64,000 nucleotides of DNA from Paenibacillus marchantiophytorum (GTDB lineage: Bacteria > Bacillota > Bacilli > Paenibacillales > NBRC-103111), in NCBI RefSeq assembly GCF_014640555.1, contig NZ_BMHE01000012.1:1-64000 (forward strand), read 5' to 3'. The position numbers and the translations under genes were made by a program. Positions 50,352 through 59,663 of the stretch are shown in pieces. A model generated the notes under the pieces. That model was not told the DNA's origin and searched no databases. It saw only the letters and a list, made by a program, of their open reading frames with translations. Every line of letters starts with the position of its first letter. The stretch's first letter is position 1.

Positions 50352-51355
50352 ACCGATCCGCATGGACAGTGGGAAAAAGAGTGCTGCCCTTATTGATTGC
50401 CTTAGCCTTCATGATTGGATTAGCCTTCATTTATGCGCATGTAGGAGCCGTACGTATTCCGTACCGGGATGTTTGGCCCGCACTCGTGGATGCCAAGCAT
50501 CCCTCCTATTTCATTATTCATCAGGTGCGGCTGCCACGCATCTTGGTTGGCATCTTGGCTGGCTTCGGTTTAGCTGTTGGCGGAGCCATTCTGCAAAGCA
50601 TTGTCCGAAATCCGCTCGCCAGCCCCGACGTCATCGGCATCACCAAGGGAGCCGGCCTGATGGCTGCGGCCGTCATCTTCCTGTTTCCCAAATCGCCCAG
50701 CTATTTGCTGCCGATTGCCGCTTTTGGAGGAGCCCTGCTGGCTTTCCTCCTGCTCTTGCTGCTTAGCCGGCGCTTGACGCTGCGCCCTTCTTCTCTTGCC
50801 CTGGTTGGTGTGGCCATTGGAACGGTGTTCCAGGCTGGCACCCAGTACTTAATCGTAAGGCACCCCAGCGACATTAACATGGCGCTGCTCTGGTTGTCCG
50901 GCAGCCTGTGGAGCCGGAGCTGGCACGATGTGTACTCGCTGCTGCCATGGATCGCCGTGCTGATTCCGCTCGTGTGGGCGAACTACGCCAAGCTGAACAT
51001 CTTCCAGCTTGGCGATGACATCACCGCCTCGCTTGGGCTGCACATCGCGAAGCAGCGCTTCTGGCTGCTGCTGCTCGCCGTTGCCCTCGCGGGCATCTCC
51101 GTGTCCGCGGTGGGGGCGATCGGCTTCGTCGGCCTGATCGCCCCGCACATTGCGCGAAGCCTCGTCGGCGGTAGGCATCAGTGGCTGATCCCGCTCGCAG
51201 CGCTGATCGGAGCGGACTTGATGCTCCTGGGCGACTTGCTCGGGCGGGTCCTCATTATCCCACGGGAGGTACCCGTGGGGATCATGACGGCCGTCATCGG
51301 CGCGCCCTACTTCCTTTATTTGCTGCGCAAAGAACGGCGGCGCAAGCTGGGGTAG
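50348..51355 (+). CDS. Iron-siderophore ABC permease (FecD/FeuC-like)
   Basis: The 335-residue paralog has RLPRILVGILAGFGLAVGGA, NPLASPDVIGITKGAGLM and GAIGFVGLIAPHIARSLVGG. The second half is richer in G+C than the upstream gene. No ATPase gene follows, so the system presumably uses a shared ATPase encoded elsewhere, as YusV serves FeuABC in B. subtilis. A bidirectional terminator follows. Confidence 0.9.
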   Translation: MNRSAWTVGKRVLPLLIALAFMIGLAFIYAHVGAVRIPYRDVWPALVDAKHPSYFIIHQVRLPRILVGILAGFGLAVGGAILQSIVRNPLASPDVIGITKGAGLMAAAVIFLFPKSPSYLLPIAAFGGALLAFLLLLLLSRRLTLRPSSLALVGVAIGTVFQAGTQYLIVRHPSDINMALLWLSGSLWSRSWHDVYSLLPWIAVLIPLVWANYAKLNIFQLGDDITASLGLHIAKQRFWLLLLAVALAGISVSAVGAIGFVGLIAPHIARSLVGGRHQWLIPLAALIGADLMLLGDLLGRVLIIPREVPVGIMTAVIGAPYFLYLLRKERRRKLG

Positions 51356-51357
51356 GC

Positions 51358-51403
51358 AAGAAAAGGACCAACCTTCCGCACTTCGAAGGTTGGTCCTTTT
51401 CTT
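51358..51403. terminator. Bidirectional terminator
   Basis: AAGAAAAGGACCAACCTTC and GAAGGTTGGTCCTTTTCTT pair over 19 bp between convergent genes. Confidence 0.9.
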
Positions 51404-51405
51404 GG

Positions 51406-51855
51406 TTAGCCGAGCCGCTTGCCCGCTCCAATGGTTATTGCCGAATTATAATAGCGCAGCCAATCTGCGATGTATAACATTTTGGTCAAGAAATCCACAG
51501 AATTCCCTTGCAGATCCGCGTATTTCCCATTTTGCAGCAGCTGATGAAACTCCCAGCTCTTGATGAAAATCGCTTTGATGAACGCTTCTTCGGTTTGCGG
51601 TTTATGCAGATCCGACCCGCGTGAGAGTTCAATGTCCTCAATAATTACACCTCTGTAGTAAGGATGAACATTGATCAATTGCCCCGTATCTACATAAGCA
51701 AGTCCCGTATATTCGAAAGGCAGCCAAATTAGATTCGTCTTTCTGTCTTCGAGTTTAACCGTGTAAGCTAAGCCCAAATTCAATGCAATCGGCTGCGGAT
51801 AATTGTTAACTTGTCCAGATCGTAAGTGATCCATGATATGCTCGACGAAATTCAT
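51406..51855 (-). CDS. Unrecognised cytosolic protein
   Basis: The 149-residue protein (MNFVEHIMDHLRSGQVNNYP) has no signal or membrane segment, a beta-rich first half (LNLGLAYTVKLEDRKTNLIW, FEYTGLAYVDTGQLINVHPY) and a helical second half ending TIGAGKRLG. It has a GAGAGGAAGAG site. No domain family could be named. It is a single gene between terminators. Confidence 0.6.
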   Translation of the reverse strand: MNFVEHIMDHLRSGQVNNYPQPIALNLGLAYTVKLEDRKTNLIWLPFEYTGLAYVDTGQLINVHPYYRGVIIEDIELSRGSDLHKPQTEEAFIKAIFIKSWEFHQLLQNGKYADLQGNSVDFLTKMLYIADWLRYYNSAITIGAGKRLG

Positions 51856-52037
51856 GATGCTCTTCCTCTCTGAAGGACCTGATCTTGACGCAGTGTCCTA
51901 TCTTCATATTGCGTGTTAGGACCTCTTATTGTCAAGACATTCCATTAGCAAACTTTCAACAAGCTTATCGCATAATAAAAACCATTTATTTACATACTAC
52001 CTCAAACGAGTACAGCAGCGAAAAGGATGGGTAGATT

Positions 52038-53306
52038 ATGGCAGCAAATTCCGCCCCCCGATGGGGACTAGCCTCTGTAAGAAGGTTTGACATTATCTAT
52101 ACTCAGCGCCGCAATCCCTATCTCATCGCCTGGTGGTCGGCCTCCTTCCCAGGATTTGGTCACCTGCTTATGTACAAAAATGCCGTAGGTGTGCTTTTAA
52201 CCCTTTCCGAGGTCATCATCAATTCATTAGCATCTATCAATTTGGCCATGGTCTATTCCTTTTCCGGCAATTTCACCATGGCCAAGCAAGTGCTTAATCC
52301 TTTGTGGCTATACGGTTATATGATTATTTATTTCTTTGCTATTTGGGATAGTTATCGCTGTGCGATTGAAACAAATAAGCATTATGAATTAGCGATTTTA
52401 GAGAACGCCCGCTTTCCTGTACAACTGATGCGTTCCACAGGCATCCAATTCCTTGAGAAAAAAAGACCCCTGACTGCCGCAATATGCGCATTGATTTTCC
52501 CCGGTCTCGGACATCTGTACAATAAACATATTTGGCTAGGCTTTTATGGCGTTTTCTGGTGGTGGATTTATATAACTTTCTCCCACTTTTATGAAGCGCT
52601 GCATGCTTTGATCTTAGGAAATAATCGGCTCGTGGCCAGTATTCTGCATCCTCAGTGGTTCATGTTCATGCCATCTGTACTAGGGGGGGCTATCTTCCAT
52701 TCCTATACGAGTGCCATTGAACAGAATCGCTTATTTCGCCTTGAGCAAAGGAATTATTTAACGGATCATTATCTCCAACCGAAACCGCAATTCATTAACT
52801 ATTCCGGAGGCAATCCCCCCTTGTGGATGATAGGTACATTTGAACATTCCATTGAGTTGGAACAAGCTCTAAGCATACTTGAACATAACGGTATTTCTCG
52901 CAGCCGAATAACCCCCGTTCTCATGGATGTTGATGCCGATAAATCCATTAATATCGTGGATCAGCGGTTCGATCGGACAGCCAAGTCCGTCGAGATTGGT
53001 TTGGCTAGTGCTACGGCATGCAGTGTGATTGGGATTAGCGCCGGTTTTGTCCTCGCATGGGGGCCCATTATCTGGGGGCTCCTAACCGGAATAGGGGGCT
53101 TCTTGTTAGGGTTTGGAATCAGTCGGTTATTCAGAACCGAACACAGCTTACCCGCTAAAGCCAAGAAACTCCCCGAAGTCACTATTCTTGTCCAGTACGA
53201 AAATGAGCGGGAGGCTGCTCTTATTTCCGAAACCTTTTGGCGGTACAAAGCCTTAACGGTTGGTCAAATGGCAAGCCTTGCAAGTCATCCCCCTGTTATA
53301 TCTTAA
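52038..53306 (+). CDS. Multi-spanning membrane protein with duplicated PGxGHLY motif and ferredoxin-like domain
   Basis: The 422-residue protein has two related membrane halves. Each starts with an ASFPGFGHLLMYKNAVGVLL-like segment (about 34-53, and FPGLGHLYNKHIWLGFYGVF at about 154-173). They resemble the small TM2/DUF5683 repeats of spore or envelope proteins. The C-terminal part (about 258-422) has WMIGTFEHSIELEQALSILE, then two Gly-rich membrane helices, and a final strand-helix that looks like a heat-induced stress protein YflT/17M-type domain. Function unknown. Confidence 0.65.
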   Translation: MAANSAPRWGLASVRRFDIIYTQRRNPYLIAWWSASFPGFGHLLMYKNAVGVLLTLSEVIINSLASINLAMVYSFSGNFTMAKQVLNPLWLYGYMIIYFFAIWDSYRCAIETNKHYELAILENARFPVQLMRSTGIQFLEKKRPLTAAICALIFPGLGHLYNKHIWLGFYGVFWWWIYITFSHFYEALHALILGNNRLVASILHPQWFMFMPSVLGGAIFHSYTSAIEQNRLFRLEQRNYLTDHYLQPKPQFINYSGGNPPLWMIGTFEHSIELEQALSILEHNGISRSRITPVLMDVDADKSINIVDQRFDRTAKSVEIGLASATACSVIGISAGFVLAWGPIIWGLLTGIGGFLLGFGISRLFRTEHSLPAKAKKLPEVTILVQYENEREAALISETFWRYKALTVGQMASLASHPPVIS

Positions 53307-53810
53307 ATTGCTGCACAACTCTTTGTAGGGCAGATGCTGTCTCTGTCAGCTCAACCACGGAGCCATCTATCGCCTCCATCGCAAAGAGTTTGTGTCGAAG
53401 CCTCCACAGACGACTCGATTCGCAGCATTTGCTGGATCGATTCAGTACCAAGCCAATAATGACAACTGCTATACTAGATATAAGGAGCGTAAGAACCAAC
53501 TGTGACATACTGTTATTCAGCTGATTTTCAGCGGCAACATTCGATTTATCGTAGGAGATAATTAACTTGTCAGTGAGCGCATAAATACTATTTTTAGCCT
53601 CATCCGTCTCATCATCTACCTTTTTATATTCTGCTTTTAATTGCTGGGCGGTGTAGTTGTTCTGATTATTATAGATCGCAACAACTTTATCGAACATCGC
53701 AACGTACAGCCGACTTTGCTTCTTGATTTCTCCAACCCACTGACCTTCCTCATCGGTTCGAGCTGAAGCTGCTACGCGATCTACCATGTCGAAAAATGGC
53801 GGGGTACAGC
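53296..53810 (-). pseudogene. Gutted methyl-accepting chemotaxis protein
   Basis: The frame keeps part of a four-helix-bundle sensor (WVGEIKKQSRLYVAMFDKVV), one membrane helix (SMSQLVLTLLISSIAVVIIG) and then jumps straight to the family's extreme C terminus (SVVELTETASALQRVVQQFK). HAMP and the conserved signalling hairpin (about 300 residues) are gone, as is the first membrane helix. The junction contains KCCESSRLWRLRH, not seen in this family. It is a deletion remnant, unlikely to signal. The last codons overlap the upstream gene's end by 11 bp. Confidence 0.75.
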
Positions 53811-53976
53811 CCTGAAAAAGAAGTTATCCCTTCTATTCTCTTCCACGCTGTGAAATTCCTCCACCTTTCGACCTCTGCCAATTTCCAACAATACCAAAGG
53901 TTCCGACCCATATGCCGGCCTGCTCCCGAATGATATAAAGATGCGCAAAAATACTCGAATTTTTTTTGAGTTTTTT

Positions 53977-54004
53977 CAAACTTTTATTGCACTTGAAGCG
54001 TCTA
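53977..54004 (+). promoter_or_regulatory. ECF-type promoter of the sigma gene
   Basis: CAAAC and CGTCTA are separated by 17 bp, the layout of ECF promoters. It lies 19 bp before the start codon and shares TTTTATT after the -35 element with the promoter of yuaF-floT, suggesting autoregulation. Confidence 0.6.
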
Positions 54005-54022
54005 ATTCAGAGAGGTGAGAGA

Positions 54023-54589
54023 ATGGAGACGACCGGTGTCCATGTGTTTGATTATTTAAAGTACGTATCCGAAACAACGGATGAGAAAGCAATCCTTCGC
54101 AATTTAATGGAAGCCTACGGCAATGACGTATGGAATTATGCGTTCAGTATTTGTCGAAACTCGGATTTAGCCGATGATATTACACAAGATGCTTTCCTAA
54201 AAGTTTATCGCAATCTTACCACATTCCGCGGTGAAGCCTCGGTGAAAACCTGGCTGTTAACGATTACCCGCAATACGACTTACGACTATCTACGTAAAGC
54301 ATTCTGGCGTAAAGTTACGCTTGTCGGCTTCATTCAATCCGCAGGCACAACCAACTCGGCAGAAACCGAGGCTATGGAGAAACTATATGCGAGTGATATA
54401 TGGAAAAAAGTGATTTCTCTGCCACCGAAATATAGAGAAATTCTGATTTTGCATGCTCATCATCAGCTCACGACCAAAGAAATGGCCGCCATACTCAAGA
54501 TCTCGGAGGGAACCGTTAAATCCCGACTTCACCATGCCAGACTCAAGGTGATCAGTTTGAAGGAGCGTGAAGCGCTTGAACAATCCTGA
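54023..54589 (+). CDS. ECF RNA polymerase sigma factor (SigW/SigV-like)
   Basis: The 188-residue sigma factor has region 2 (SICRNSDLADDITQDAFLKV then YRNLTTFRGEASVKTWLLTI) and region 4 (LPPKYREILILHAHHQLTTK, then EMAAILKISEGTVKSRLHHA). The ATG at 54023 follows GAGAGGTGAG and lies just after the ECF promoter; the longer frame starts upstream of that promoter and is not likely. It overlaps the next gene, which encodes its probable anti-sigma partner. Confidence 0.92.
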   Translation: METTGVHVFDYLKYVSETTDEKAILRNLMEAYGNDVWNYAFSICRNSDLADDITQDAFLKVYRNLTTFRGEASVKTWLLTITRNTTYDYLRKAFWRKVTLVGFIQSAGTTNSAETEAMEKLYASDIWKKVISLPPKYREILILHAHHQLTTKEMAAILKISEGTVKSRLHHARLKVISLKEREALEQS

Positions 54590-55865
54590 TCCGGATGACT
54601 TACATAAGGAGTTGGAATCAGGACCGCTTGAGCAGCCCGGCTTTACTTCCAAGCTTCAACGCAACATTGAGGAAGCGATTGAACGCAAGGAACGTGCAAG
54701 ACCTAAGGTAAAACCCTTGCTTTGCTTCGCCGGAGTGGGGGCTATCGCTGCAGCGTTACTCCTTTTTCCATGGAGCAGCATTCATACCCAAAGTGACGCA
54801 GCCCCTGCGCAGGATGCCACGATCATGACGACGGCATCCGTTAGCTCCGCCCCGTCTCCGATCAGCACGGCACTCTTGATCGGTTTAAGGACGGAGCACC
54901 CTCCTACGGTCAGTGCCACAGGAGGCTCTGCCAAAGGACTGCCTTACAGCACCTACCGAACCATGCTGATCGCCCCCGTGCGCGGACAGTTGCAGAAGAC
55001 ATCAGAGGGTCCAGGCATTCTAATGCCCTACAAGCAGAATTTCTGGAAGATTGATTCCCTCGTCCATCAAACGAAAACGGATGAATTCCGCTACTTATCT
55101 GCTCATTTGGCGGACCAGCCTGTGAAACCGGAAACGTTCACTGATCAACCCGAGGAACATTTGAATCGAGTAGAGACGCTGCTATTTGCAGGGAATCAAT
55201 ATGTGTCCATCGCCGAATCCGAACAACTGGTGCGTGGCTCTGCGCCGTATCAAGCCGATCGCGTCTGGGTGCGCACGCTCCCACAACTGAAAGAAGGCCA
55301 TACCTTACAGTTCTATAACAAGACGGTAGACAAGAATCACGTGTCTATAACCGATTTATACGGCACCAGCCTGAACAATGTATTTACCAATGCGCGAAGC
55401 GGCCCAGCTGCTCCTGCCACTGAAATTTCCGGCCAAAGCTGGACCGTTCAACGAGAGCCTGGCCGCTGGGTCGGCAAAATTGCCGAAACACCGCGCGCCG
55501 GCAGCACCGCACCGGACAGCTACTTGCTGCACGATTTCCCCCGCGAACTGCCGGACAAAGTCGTCAATCACGACGAAATCTGCTGTTCATGGAGCGACAT
55601 CCAAGCGTCCTGGCCGCAAGCGACTGATGTCTTAACCTCGCCGATGAACGACATGCTCGTCATCTTCGAGCAGAGCAAGCTGAATTTCTACCCCTTCGCG
55701 CAAGCGCCAGGGAATGCGCCACAGTTATCCGTAGACCTGCAGCCGGGCGAACAGCTTGTCATGGCACAATGGGCGACGGATCACTACGTACAGGAATGGA
55801 TCGATAAAGTTGGCCGTTATTTATCAGATAACACGGCAACTCGAGCCCACCTGACCGAGCAATAA
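54567..55865 (+). CDS. Membrane-anchored anti-sigma/sensor protein (probable)
   Basis: The 432-residue product has an acidic-basic cytoplasmic N terminus (about 1-48, LNNPDPDDLHKELESGPLEQ), one membrane helix (CFAGVGAIAAALLLFPW, about 52-68) and a large external domain with no recognised fold. No HxxxCxxC zinc motif is seen, so it is not a ZAS-type anti-sigma. Its GTG start is inside the sigma gene (23-bp overlap) after GGAG, coupling both. The external domain may sense envelope stress. Confidence 0.75.
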   Translation: MKRLNNPDPDDLHKELESGPLEQPGFTSKLQRNIEEAIERKERARPKVKPLLCFAGVGAIAAALLLFPWSSIHTQSDAAPAQDATIMTTASVSSAPSPISTALLIGLRTEHPPTVSATGGSAKGLPYSTYRTMLIAPVRGQLQKTSEGPGILMPYKQNFWKIDSLVHQTKTDEFRYLSAHLADQPVKPETFTDQPEEHLNRVETLLFAGNQYVSIAESEQLVRGSAPYQADRVWVRTLPQLKEGHTLQFYNKTVDKNHVSITDLYGTSLNNVFTNARSGPAAPATEISGQSWTVQREPGRWVGKIAETPRAGSTAPDSYLLHDFPRELPDKVVNHDEICCSWSDIQASWPQATDVLTSPMNDMLVIFEQSKLNFYPFAQAPGNAPQLSVDLQPGEQLVMAQWATDHYVQEWIDKVGRYLSDNTATRAHLTEQ

Positions 55866-55870
55866 TGATT

Positions 55871-55921
55871 CGCAAAAAGGCTGCCTACAGGGTTTTCAAC
55901 CCGGTGGGCAGCCTTTTTGCG
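55871..55921. terminator. Bidirectional terminator
   Basis: CGCAAAAAGGCTGCC and GGCAGCCTTTTTGCG arms enclose an inner GGGTTTTCAACCC hairpin between convergent genes. Confidence 0.88.
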
Positions 55922-55933
55922 ACGTTCTCGCTC

Positions 55934-57418
55934 CTATGGCTTATAAACATCCATAAAAGCCTGTGCAAACCGGGGATCCCACTGGGTCCCCTTCCCGTCC
56001 GCGAGAATGGCTAACGCCTTCTCGACCGCCATCCCCTTCCGATACGGACGATCGGAAGTCATGGCATCGAACGCATCCGCCACAGCGATGATGCGGCCGA
56101 ACTCCGGGATATCCTGGCCCTGCAGGCCGTCCGGATATCCCTTGCCATCGTAGCGCTCATGGTGCGAGCGCACGCCGGGCAGCAGAGGCGCCATCGCTTC
56201 GGCCGGTTCGATCTGTTTGAGAATCGATTCCCCCAGGACAGGATGAAGCTTGATCTTCTCGAACTCCTCATCCGTCAGCCGGCTTTCTTTGAGGAGAACG
56301 TCATCTCTTACGCCGATTTTGCCAATATCATGAAGCAGCGCGGTCTTATTCAGAAGATCGAGCTCAGCTTCACTCAAAGCTACAGCTCGTCCGATCATCA
56401 AGGAATATTGGGCAACGCGTGTCGAATGGCCCGCTGTATAAGCATCTCTGGCATCGAGTGCGGCCGCGAGCGTGGCGTAATAGCTTTGCAGCAGCTGATT
56501 ATTCATCTGTTCGCGGGCTTCAAGCCCTTTGACCATGTGATTAAAACCTGCAACGAGCCGCGAGAATTCATCGGAGTATAAATCGGAAGCTCTTACCTGA
56601 AGATCTCCGGCTTGGACCTCCTTCATCGCTCTGTGCAAATCGCTGATCGGCTGTTGAATGTCTCTGGTTAGCATTCTGGCTCCCAAGGAGGAGAAGCCGA
56701 CACCGAGCAGCAGAATAATGCCCGCCCACTTCCAATAATCCGCGGTCAAATCCGATGAATGTGAAATCAAACGAATTTGCGTCGCCAAGCTAAAAAGGAA
56801 GAGCGGCATCGTGCCGATCAAGAACGCGCTAAGCTGAAACTTCCGCTGTATCGAAACGATCACGCGCCCGTCCAAAGAAACATCCTCGCCGTACAAGCGC
56901 TGACCTACTTGACGGATATGTACAAGTACGGCTCTAATGGCCTGCGCCGTCGAGAAAAACTCAAGTAAAGCATGCATGCTCGCAATAAGAATCGCGCCTA
57001 TGCCGGCAAGCCCGATGTAATAGGCTGGCAGCGACAGCCACCCCATGGCAATTGCGGAGCTAGCCATCGCTATCGCAGGTATCGAAAGCCCCAAGAAATG
57101 AGGCCCCAGAATCCGTTTCACAGAAAGCGCCGGAAAGCGGTGGGTTTGCAAATAAGCCTCACGGATCGTTGCAATGTCGGGTTTCTCCTGCTCCAGCATC
57201 ATCTTGATGGGCTTCATATGCCTGCGAAACATGAGGAATTCGGCAAACATCATCACGCATAAGGAGCTGATCATAATGAAAAAGATACGAACCATCTCTA
57301 CATCTGAAATGCTGAGTGTTGTAGATATAATGACACCGCCAACTACGATGACAGCTACTCCGGAACCAATGATATAATTACGAATCAAATCAAGTAAGAA
57401 CTTCTTGTAAATCTGCAT
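55934..57418 (-). CDS. HAMP-HD-GYP c-di-GMP phosphodiesterase
   Basis: The product of about 494 residues has membrane helices near 15-60 and 125-165 and another pair near 215-255, a HAMP segment (DLHRAMKEVQAGDLQVRASD) and an HD-GYP domain: LLHDIGKIGVRDDVLLKESR, GVRSHHERYDGKGYPDGLQG and ADAFDAMTSDRPYRKGM. It should hydrolyse c-di-GMP to GMP. The ATG at 57418 has GAGG 8 bp upstream; an in-frame TTG 24 bp earlier has no site. Confidence 0.9.
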   Translation of the reverse strand: MQIYKKFLLDLIRNYIIGSGVAVIVVGGVIISTTLSISDVEMVRIFFIMISSLCVMMFAEFLMFRRHMKPIKMMLEQEKPDIATIREAYLQTHRFPALSVKRILGPHFLGLSIPAIAMASSAIAMGWLSLPAYYIGLAGIGAILIASMHALLEFFSTAQAIRAVLVHIRQVGQRLYGEDVSLDGRVIVSIQRKFQLSAFLIGTMPLFLFSLATQIRLISHSSDLTADYWKWAGIILLLGVGFSSLGARMLTRDIQQPISDLHRAMKEVQAGDLQVRASDLYSDEFSRLVAGFNHMVKGLEAREQMNNQLLQSYYATLAAALDARDAYTAGHSTRVAQYSLMIGRAVALSEAELDLLNKTALLHDIGKIGVRDDVLLKESRLTDEEFEKIKLHPVLGESILKQIEPAEAMAPLLPGVRSHHERYDGKGYPDGLQGQDIPEFGRIIAVADAFDAMTSDRPYRKGMAVEKALAILADGKGTQWDPRFAQAFMDVYKP

Positions 57419-57574
57419 AATGTCTTCCTCATTTCTGTCCAACTAACAAGCACTTCCGCTTAGCAATCGCTATTTCCTATTGTAGCTTAATTCGACAAAT
57501 CCCGCTCTAAACTTAACTCTTTTCTAACAAAAAAAATCCTCAGCCCATTGGACTGAAGACATTTGCGATGCTTA

Positions 57575-59020
57575 TTATTCACTTTCCTTGCTAACCAAAG
57601 GTTCGATATCTTTCCCCAAGAAAGCGCGAGCGAGCTCGGTCACGCTTTGGCCCGTGAGCGTCTGCGTAATCTCCGGCACTTGGGCGATCATCTTGGCAAT
57701 GTCGCCTGTGATGCGGTTGACGCCTGACGTGGCGCCATCTTGCGAAATCACCGTTATCTTATCCACTTTGCTTAATGGAGCCGCAATTTTCTCCGCCAAT
57801 TCCGGCAGGATGCGCAGGATTTCCACGGTGACGGCTGCTTGCGTGTACTGCTTATAGGCTTCGGCTTTCTTCTCCAAAGCCTCGGCTTCCGCAAGACCCG
57901 CCAAGCGAACGACTTCCGCGTTCGCCTTCCCTATGGCCAGCTCGGCTTCGGCCGTCGCTTGGCCGCGTTTGCGCGTCGACTCCGCTTCCGCCTCGGCTTC
58001 AAGAATTTGCCGCTGCTTGTTCACCTCAGCGCGCATAATGGCCGCCAGCTTCTCCGCTTCGGCCGGCTTAATGACCGATGCTTCGAGTTCCTTCTGCTTC
58101 AGCTCAACTTCAATCTGCCGAACCGTCTTGTTCGCTTCGGCTTCCATCTGCCGAATCTTCACCTGCTCCGTCACGAGAGATTGCTGAATTTGCTTCTGCT
58201 TCAATTCATAAGCCAAATCCGCTTCCGCCTGACGGCTCGTCGTCTCTTGCTTGAACTCCGCTTCCTTCATGCTGAGCTCTTTGCGATACTGCGCTTCCTT
58301 GGCGGATGCGGCGCTCTCCGCTTCTATCTTGAGCTGATGCGCTTCCGCTCTGCGAATAGCGGATTCTTTCTCAGTGTCAGCCTGACGAATCTGAATATCC
58401 CGCTCGACTTCGGCTCTGGCAATACTGGCGCTTTTGCGAATGCGCTCGACCTCGGGTACGCCCAGGTTCTCGATGTAGCCTTGATCGTCCGCGACCCGTT
58501 TGAGTACGAAGGATATAAGGTTCAGCCCCATTTTATCCAAATCCTCCGAGCACGTTTCCCTCATCTTACTATTTAACTCGTCCGGATTCTTCAGAATCGC
58601 TTCGACGGTCAACTGCCCGACCAACCCGCGAAGATGTCCTTCTATAGAATGCAGAATCATCATTTCCCGCTCGAGCAGCGTGTGATCAAGAAACTGTTCA
58701 GAGGCGGTTCCAATCGCCACAGGATCACTTTGAATCTTGATCTGCGCTACGGCTTCAATTTTCAGGCGTATGCCTTGCTGAGAGAACATCGGCTGGTCCG
58801 GCTTCACATCGAAGCTCATCAGCATCATAGAAATCGTCTTGAAGCTCTGGAATCCAGGAATGACGAAGGTCCCTCCGCCTTGTACGACCCTTTTGCCGCC
58901 CAAACCAAACACGATCATCGCTTCATTCGGCGGTACTTTTTTGTAGGCTCTAACAATCGAAGCTAGTAAGATAAAAACGACAAGCACAATTGCAACAACC
59001 GTATACAGAATCGTCAGCAT
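57575..59020 (-). CDS. floT: Flotillin FloT (YuaG)
   Basis: The 481-residue protein has one N-terminal membrane helix (MLTILYTVVAIVLVVFILLA), an SPFH domain (VPPNEAMIVFGLGGKRVVQG, then GTFVIPGFQSFKTISMMLMS) and a long Glu/Ala/Lys/Gln coiled coil (about 200-400), then a C-terminal oligomerisation part. It organises functional membrane microdomains and fluidity. It lies downstream of yuaF as in B. subtilis and is probably co-transcribed from the ECF promoter. Confidence 0.93.
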   Translation of the reverse strand: MLTILYTVVAIVLVVFILLASIVRAYKKVPPNEAMIVFGLGGKRVVQGGGTFVIPGFQSFKTISMMLMSFDVKPDQPMFSQQGIRLKIEAVAQIKIQSDPVAIGTASEQFLDHTLLEREMMILHSIEGHLRGLVGQLTVEAILKNPDELNSKMRETCSEDLDKMGLNLISFVLKRVADDQGYIENLGVPEVERIRKSASIARAEVERDIQIRQADTEKESAIRRAEAHQLKIEAESAASAKEAQYRKELSMKEAEFKQETTSRQAEADLAYELKQKQIQQSLVTEQVKIRQMEAEANKTVRQIEVELKQKELEASVIKPAEAEKLAAIMRAEVNKQRQILEAEAEAESTRKRGQATAEAELAIGKANAEVVRLAGLAEAEALEKKAEAYKQYTQAAVTVEILRILPELAEKIAAPLSKVDKITVISQDGATSGVNRITGDIAKMIAQVPEITQTLTGQSVTELARAFLGKDIEPLVSKESE

Positions 59021-59059
59021 AAATGAATTACCTCCAGTTTGTCTAAATTCTTAGCTAGC

Positions 59060-59596
59060 CTAATCAGAAAATCTGGTGACCGCAGCAACGCCTTTGTTTA
59101 CGTGCAGGATAATCACCTTCGCCCCTTTGGGGATCGACTCCCCCTGCTCAGATCGGACACTTAATGTACGCGTAGTCCCTTGCAGGACGAACATCATCTC
59201 ACCGATACCCGTCCCGTGAATAGCTACTGATAGCTTCCCTAGCTGTCCGCTGAGATCAAAATCGCTCTCTTTCATGCTGTGATCATGCTTATAGATGACT
59301 TTGGCGTAGAGCAGGAAGAACAGCCAACCTATGACAAGACCTGCCCCTACTGCAATCAGTACGATGAGCACAACGCTTGTCATCCCCACTTTGCCCAGCA
59401 TATAACCCATACCGCCGAATACCGTCAAACTTGCCAAAATGGAAGAAAGATTAAAAAAGGACGGACCACCGTGACCATGAGCTGCGCCGTGATCGACATG
59501 TAAATCGAAGAAATCGCCACCGAAAAAAGTAATCAATAACGTAAGTACAAGGCCTACAAAAAAGCATATGGCAAACAAAGTCATCATAGACTTCAC
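59060..59596 (-). CDS. yuaF: NfeD-type partner of flotillin, YuaF
   Basis: The 178-residue protein has an N-terminal membrane helix, a His/Gly-rich loop (DLHVDHGAAHGHGGPSFF), two further helices (about 65-110) and a C-terminal OB-like NfeD domain (GQLGKLSVAIHGTGIGEMMF; SIPKGAKVIILHVNKGVAAV). It is the upstream partner of FloT, 39 bp apart. The operon is under SigW in B. subtilis. The His-rich loop is a possible metal site. Confidence 0.88.
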   Translation of the reverse strand: MKSMMTLFAICFFVGLVLTLLITFFGGDFFDLHVDHGAAHGHGGPSFFNLSSILASLTVFGGMGYMLGKVGMTSVVLIVLIAVGAGLVIGWLFFLLYAKVIYKHDHSMKESDFDLSGQLGKLSVAIHGTGIGEMMFVLQGTTRTLSVRSEQGESIPKGAKVIILHVNKGVAAVTRFSD

Positions 59597-59663
59597 CTCC
59601 TAAACGTAAGCTCAGCTATCCAGTAGAAACTGGTTACGCAAGCATTGTTCACCCTTACATATA

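Noticed and set aside
57839..58576. Leu/Arg-rich frame antisense to floT
   Set aside because: Artifact of the Ala/Glu-rich flotillin coiled coil.
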